A DNA stretch of 64,000 nt from Lycocorax pyrrhopterus obiensis (taxonomy: Eukaryota > Chordata > Aves > Passeriformes > Paradisaeidae): contig JACSVZ010000007.1 in the NCBI GenBank assembly GCA_014706295.1, positions 60,957,475-61,021,474 of the forward strand, given 5' to 3'. A model generated the notes under the pieces. That model worked only from the letters and a program-made list of their open reading frames with translations. It did not search any database and had not been told where the DNA came from. The translations under genes were made by a program, and so were the position numbers. Shown piece after piece: positions 62,101-64,000 of this stretch (position 1 is its first letter; every line of letters starts with the position of its first letter).

Positions 62101-64000
62101 ACCAGCTGACTGCCAGGGGTTCAGGTGACAGATGGGACCAAGAAAAAGGCACTACCAGCTGCTCTGCTGGTGACCTCCTGGCATCTTCACCTGCAGGTGC
62201 TCGGCCTCTGCTTTCCCTTCTGTAAAATGGGCAGCTAAATGCCATGCCAGAGCCTGGCAGCAGCACAGGGCAGGTGCTGATGGAGAAACACCCATGTGAG
62301 CCAAATACAAGACGTCAGCTTAAACACTCCTGCCACCCAGCACTTCCCACCCAAGGCCTGGGAACCATTCACTTCCTCCAACAAATTGGACTTTTTCATC
62401 TGTTGTCATCAAGTGTAGACTTTCCAACTTAAAACCCCGCAGCAAATAGGCTGGGAAAGAAAACTAGTCACAGCTAGTGGTCAGATCAAACCAGTAACAA
62501 TAAAATTAGGAGCTGACTGATATTATAGGCTCTCTTATGAGTCAGTCACGATCCGGTCCAATCCTGGCGAGCTCTCTGAAGAGCTGCACCTTGTGCAATA
62601 GCTTAGTCATCATCTTCCTTGACAGCCACGCACTTACAAACAGATTATGAGTCCACTCACACTTTCCCATGAAAATTTTCCCCTCTGTCCTACTACAAGC
62701 AGAGTGGTGCCAGCCTAGGAGTGGGCAGCTTGTCCCTTGCAGGGGAGGAGATAAAGCTTTTATCTCCCAGACTCAACAACTTCCTTCCTGTGTGGTAGCA
62801 GGCAGACAAAAGACACCTTTTCACACCACAGGCAGGAACGAGATGTACTAAAATTTGTCACAACCCTGAAATAAAATACCCTGCTTACCGTTTTCAGTCC
62901 ATACGGGAGGGCGTAAAACAGAATTAAGCCAGCGTTTCTTCTACAAGGAACTTGCAGGGTGGGATTTAGAAGCAAAAGAATAAGGAGCCCAAAATAACTC
63001 GGGTTGAGTTTATATTGCTCTGACAGCTAAGCAAAAGCTGGTAACACTGGACTGAGGTATTTCCCCTCTGCAGGATGAGAGCTGGATTGTTTTTGGCAGC
63101 ACCATGAATCAGGGGCATAAATATACCAGGCTTTAAGAGCCTTTGACACCCACGTAATTCTGAACTCCAGCTTGATTTTCCCTGGGTCATTCAACACAGG
63201 CTCAGCGAGCTGGACACCAGACAGGCAGGCTGAGAAGGTCAGCTATTCACTTAATAGGTGTGATCCCAAAACCAGAACTTGTGTTTTGCTGGATAACATC
63301 AACACACCTCTTCTGAGACAAAAAGAGCCTCCCCTGATGCTCCATTAGTCATTCAGCTACAACTTGAAGGAAAACAGGAGTTTTGCTCTATTTCCTCAAC
63401 TGCACAGCATAAAAGGGCTTAAAGATGCTTCCTGCAGCAGGGGAGCTGTGATGCAGCGGCTCCAGGAGAGCAGTGATTTGCAGGATTGCCTGGCTGCAAG
63501 CAGATCCAGACAGGAAAGCCAGGCAGCAGGATCAGCCAGAAGGAAGGGTGTCCAATGGAAAAAGAGAAAAAACCCTGCAAGAAGAGCTGTTCCCCATGCT
63601 TTACTACCACTGAAAATCCTGCACACCTGAGAGCAACCGCAACAGAGAGCTGTAAATGCAAGCACAGGACAACACTATTTATAATTGGGACTATTAGTGC
63701 AAGAAAATGAGTGGCTTGTCCACATGACTGATTTACACTTTCTCCAAGTTACAATGCAGCCCCAGTGATGCAGAAGCAAAGATAAGCTTTCATTTGAAAC
63801 AAAAAAAAGTGTGATTCCTTTAAATAAATCTTCATGGGAAGAAAAGGAGAAGAAACTACTTTTACTTCTCTTCAGTAACAGCAAGTTAGAGCTGTGGATT
63901 TTGGCAAGCAGGGTGGCCACAAAGCACTAACAAAAACAGAGAAGGTTGCAGAAAAGGAAGAGAGCTGCAAAGAAGCAACTTTCTTGATTATCCCAAAAAC
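62101..64000. other. Intronic or upstream DNA to the window edge; no gene seen
   Basis: There is no coding exon, CpG island or transposon that I can support. An AP-1-type TGAGTCA heptamer occurs at 62538-62544, not meaningful on its own. Whether this is still KTN1 intron 1 or sequence 5' of the gene cannot be decided here. Confidence 0.4.

Noticed and set aside
1..64000. CRISPR arrays, operons, bacterial insertion sequences, tRNA or rRNA genes, endogenous retroviral coding regions
   Set aside because: None are visible; the sequence is vertebrate intronic DNA around one gene, and the only transposons I can support are CR1 fragments.

Overview
The window is animal nuclear DNA, most probably from a bird. 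Genes are split into short exons with GT-AG introns, the intergenic and intronic DNA is A/T-leaning and CpG-poor, and about a dozen truncated copies of the avian CR1 LINE are present, several ending in the diagnostic tail (…ACTGGATGATCTTTAAGGTC…, then imperfect ATTCTGTGA units). Intron sizes (about 0.1-2.5 kb) fit an avian genome. The species cannot be named from sequence alone.

One gene explains the window: KTN1 (kinectin 1), on the minus strand. Reading from high to low coordinates, 40 coding exons run from the initiator ATG at 45441 to 881. They encode about 1,287 residues of a protein that is about 1,350 residues long in vertebrates. The last roughly 70 codons and the 3' UTR lie beyond position 1. 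At the 5' end, the ATG exon begins with an acceptor at 45476/45477, so at least one noncoding 5' exon lies further upstream; I could not identify it in 45476-64000. The protein has an N-terminal membrane anchor (residues about 7-29), a Lys-rich segment of the ribosome-receptor KP type, an acidic/polar linker, and then a continuous coiled coil from about residue 320 to the window edge. It is an ER-membrane protein that presents a long cytosolic rod for kinesin-1 and other partners.

The most striking structure is inside the gene. Between 27590 and 11483 the coding exons fall into seven consecutive triplets of 69, 38 and 91 nt (the third middle exon is 35 nt). Phases are 0-0, 0-2 and 2-0 every time, giving a 66-residue unit of 23+13+30 residues. 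The 69-nt exons all end in CAG, and four of seven introns after them begin GTACAGC. This looks like an ancestral exon triplet that was tandemly duplicated; the in-frame 69-nt exons are natural cassette exons. Other features of note are a GC-AG intron (donor at 28667), a cluster of alternative in-frame acceptors at 14831-14840, and three tandem GTGT donors.

The remaining DNA is intron. 36.2-37.8 kb holds a pile-up of five CR1 fragments. 45.5-64 kb appears to be the first intron, with CR1 copies at about 50.6, 52.3, 54.2 and 61.8 kb and one CpG-enriched patch near 51.8-52.1 kb. I saw no tRNA, rRNA, CRISPR, operon, bacterial-type element or second protein-coding gene, and no sign of an unknown 'system' beyond the repeat architecture of KTN1.
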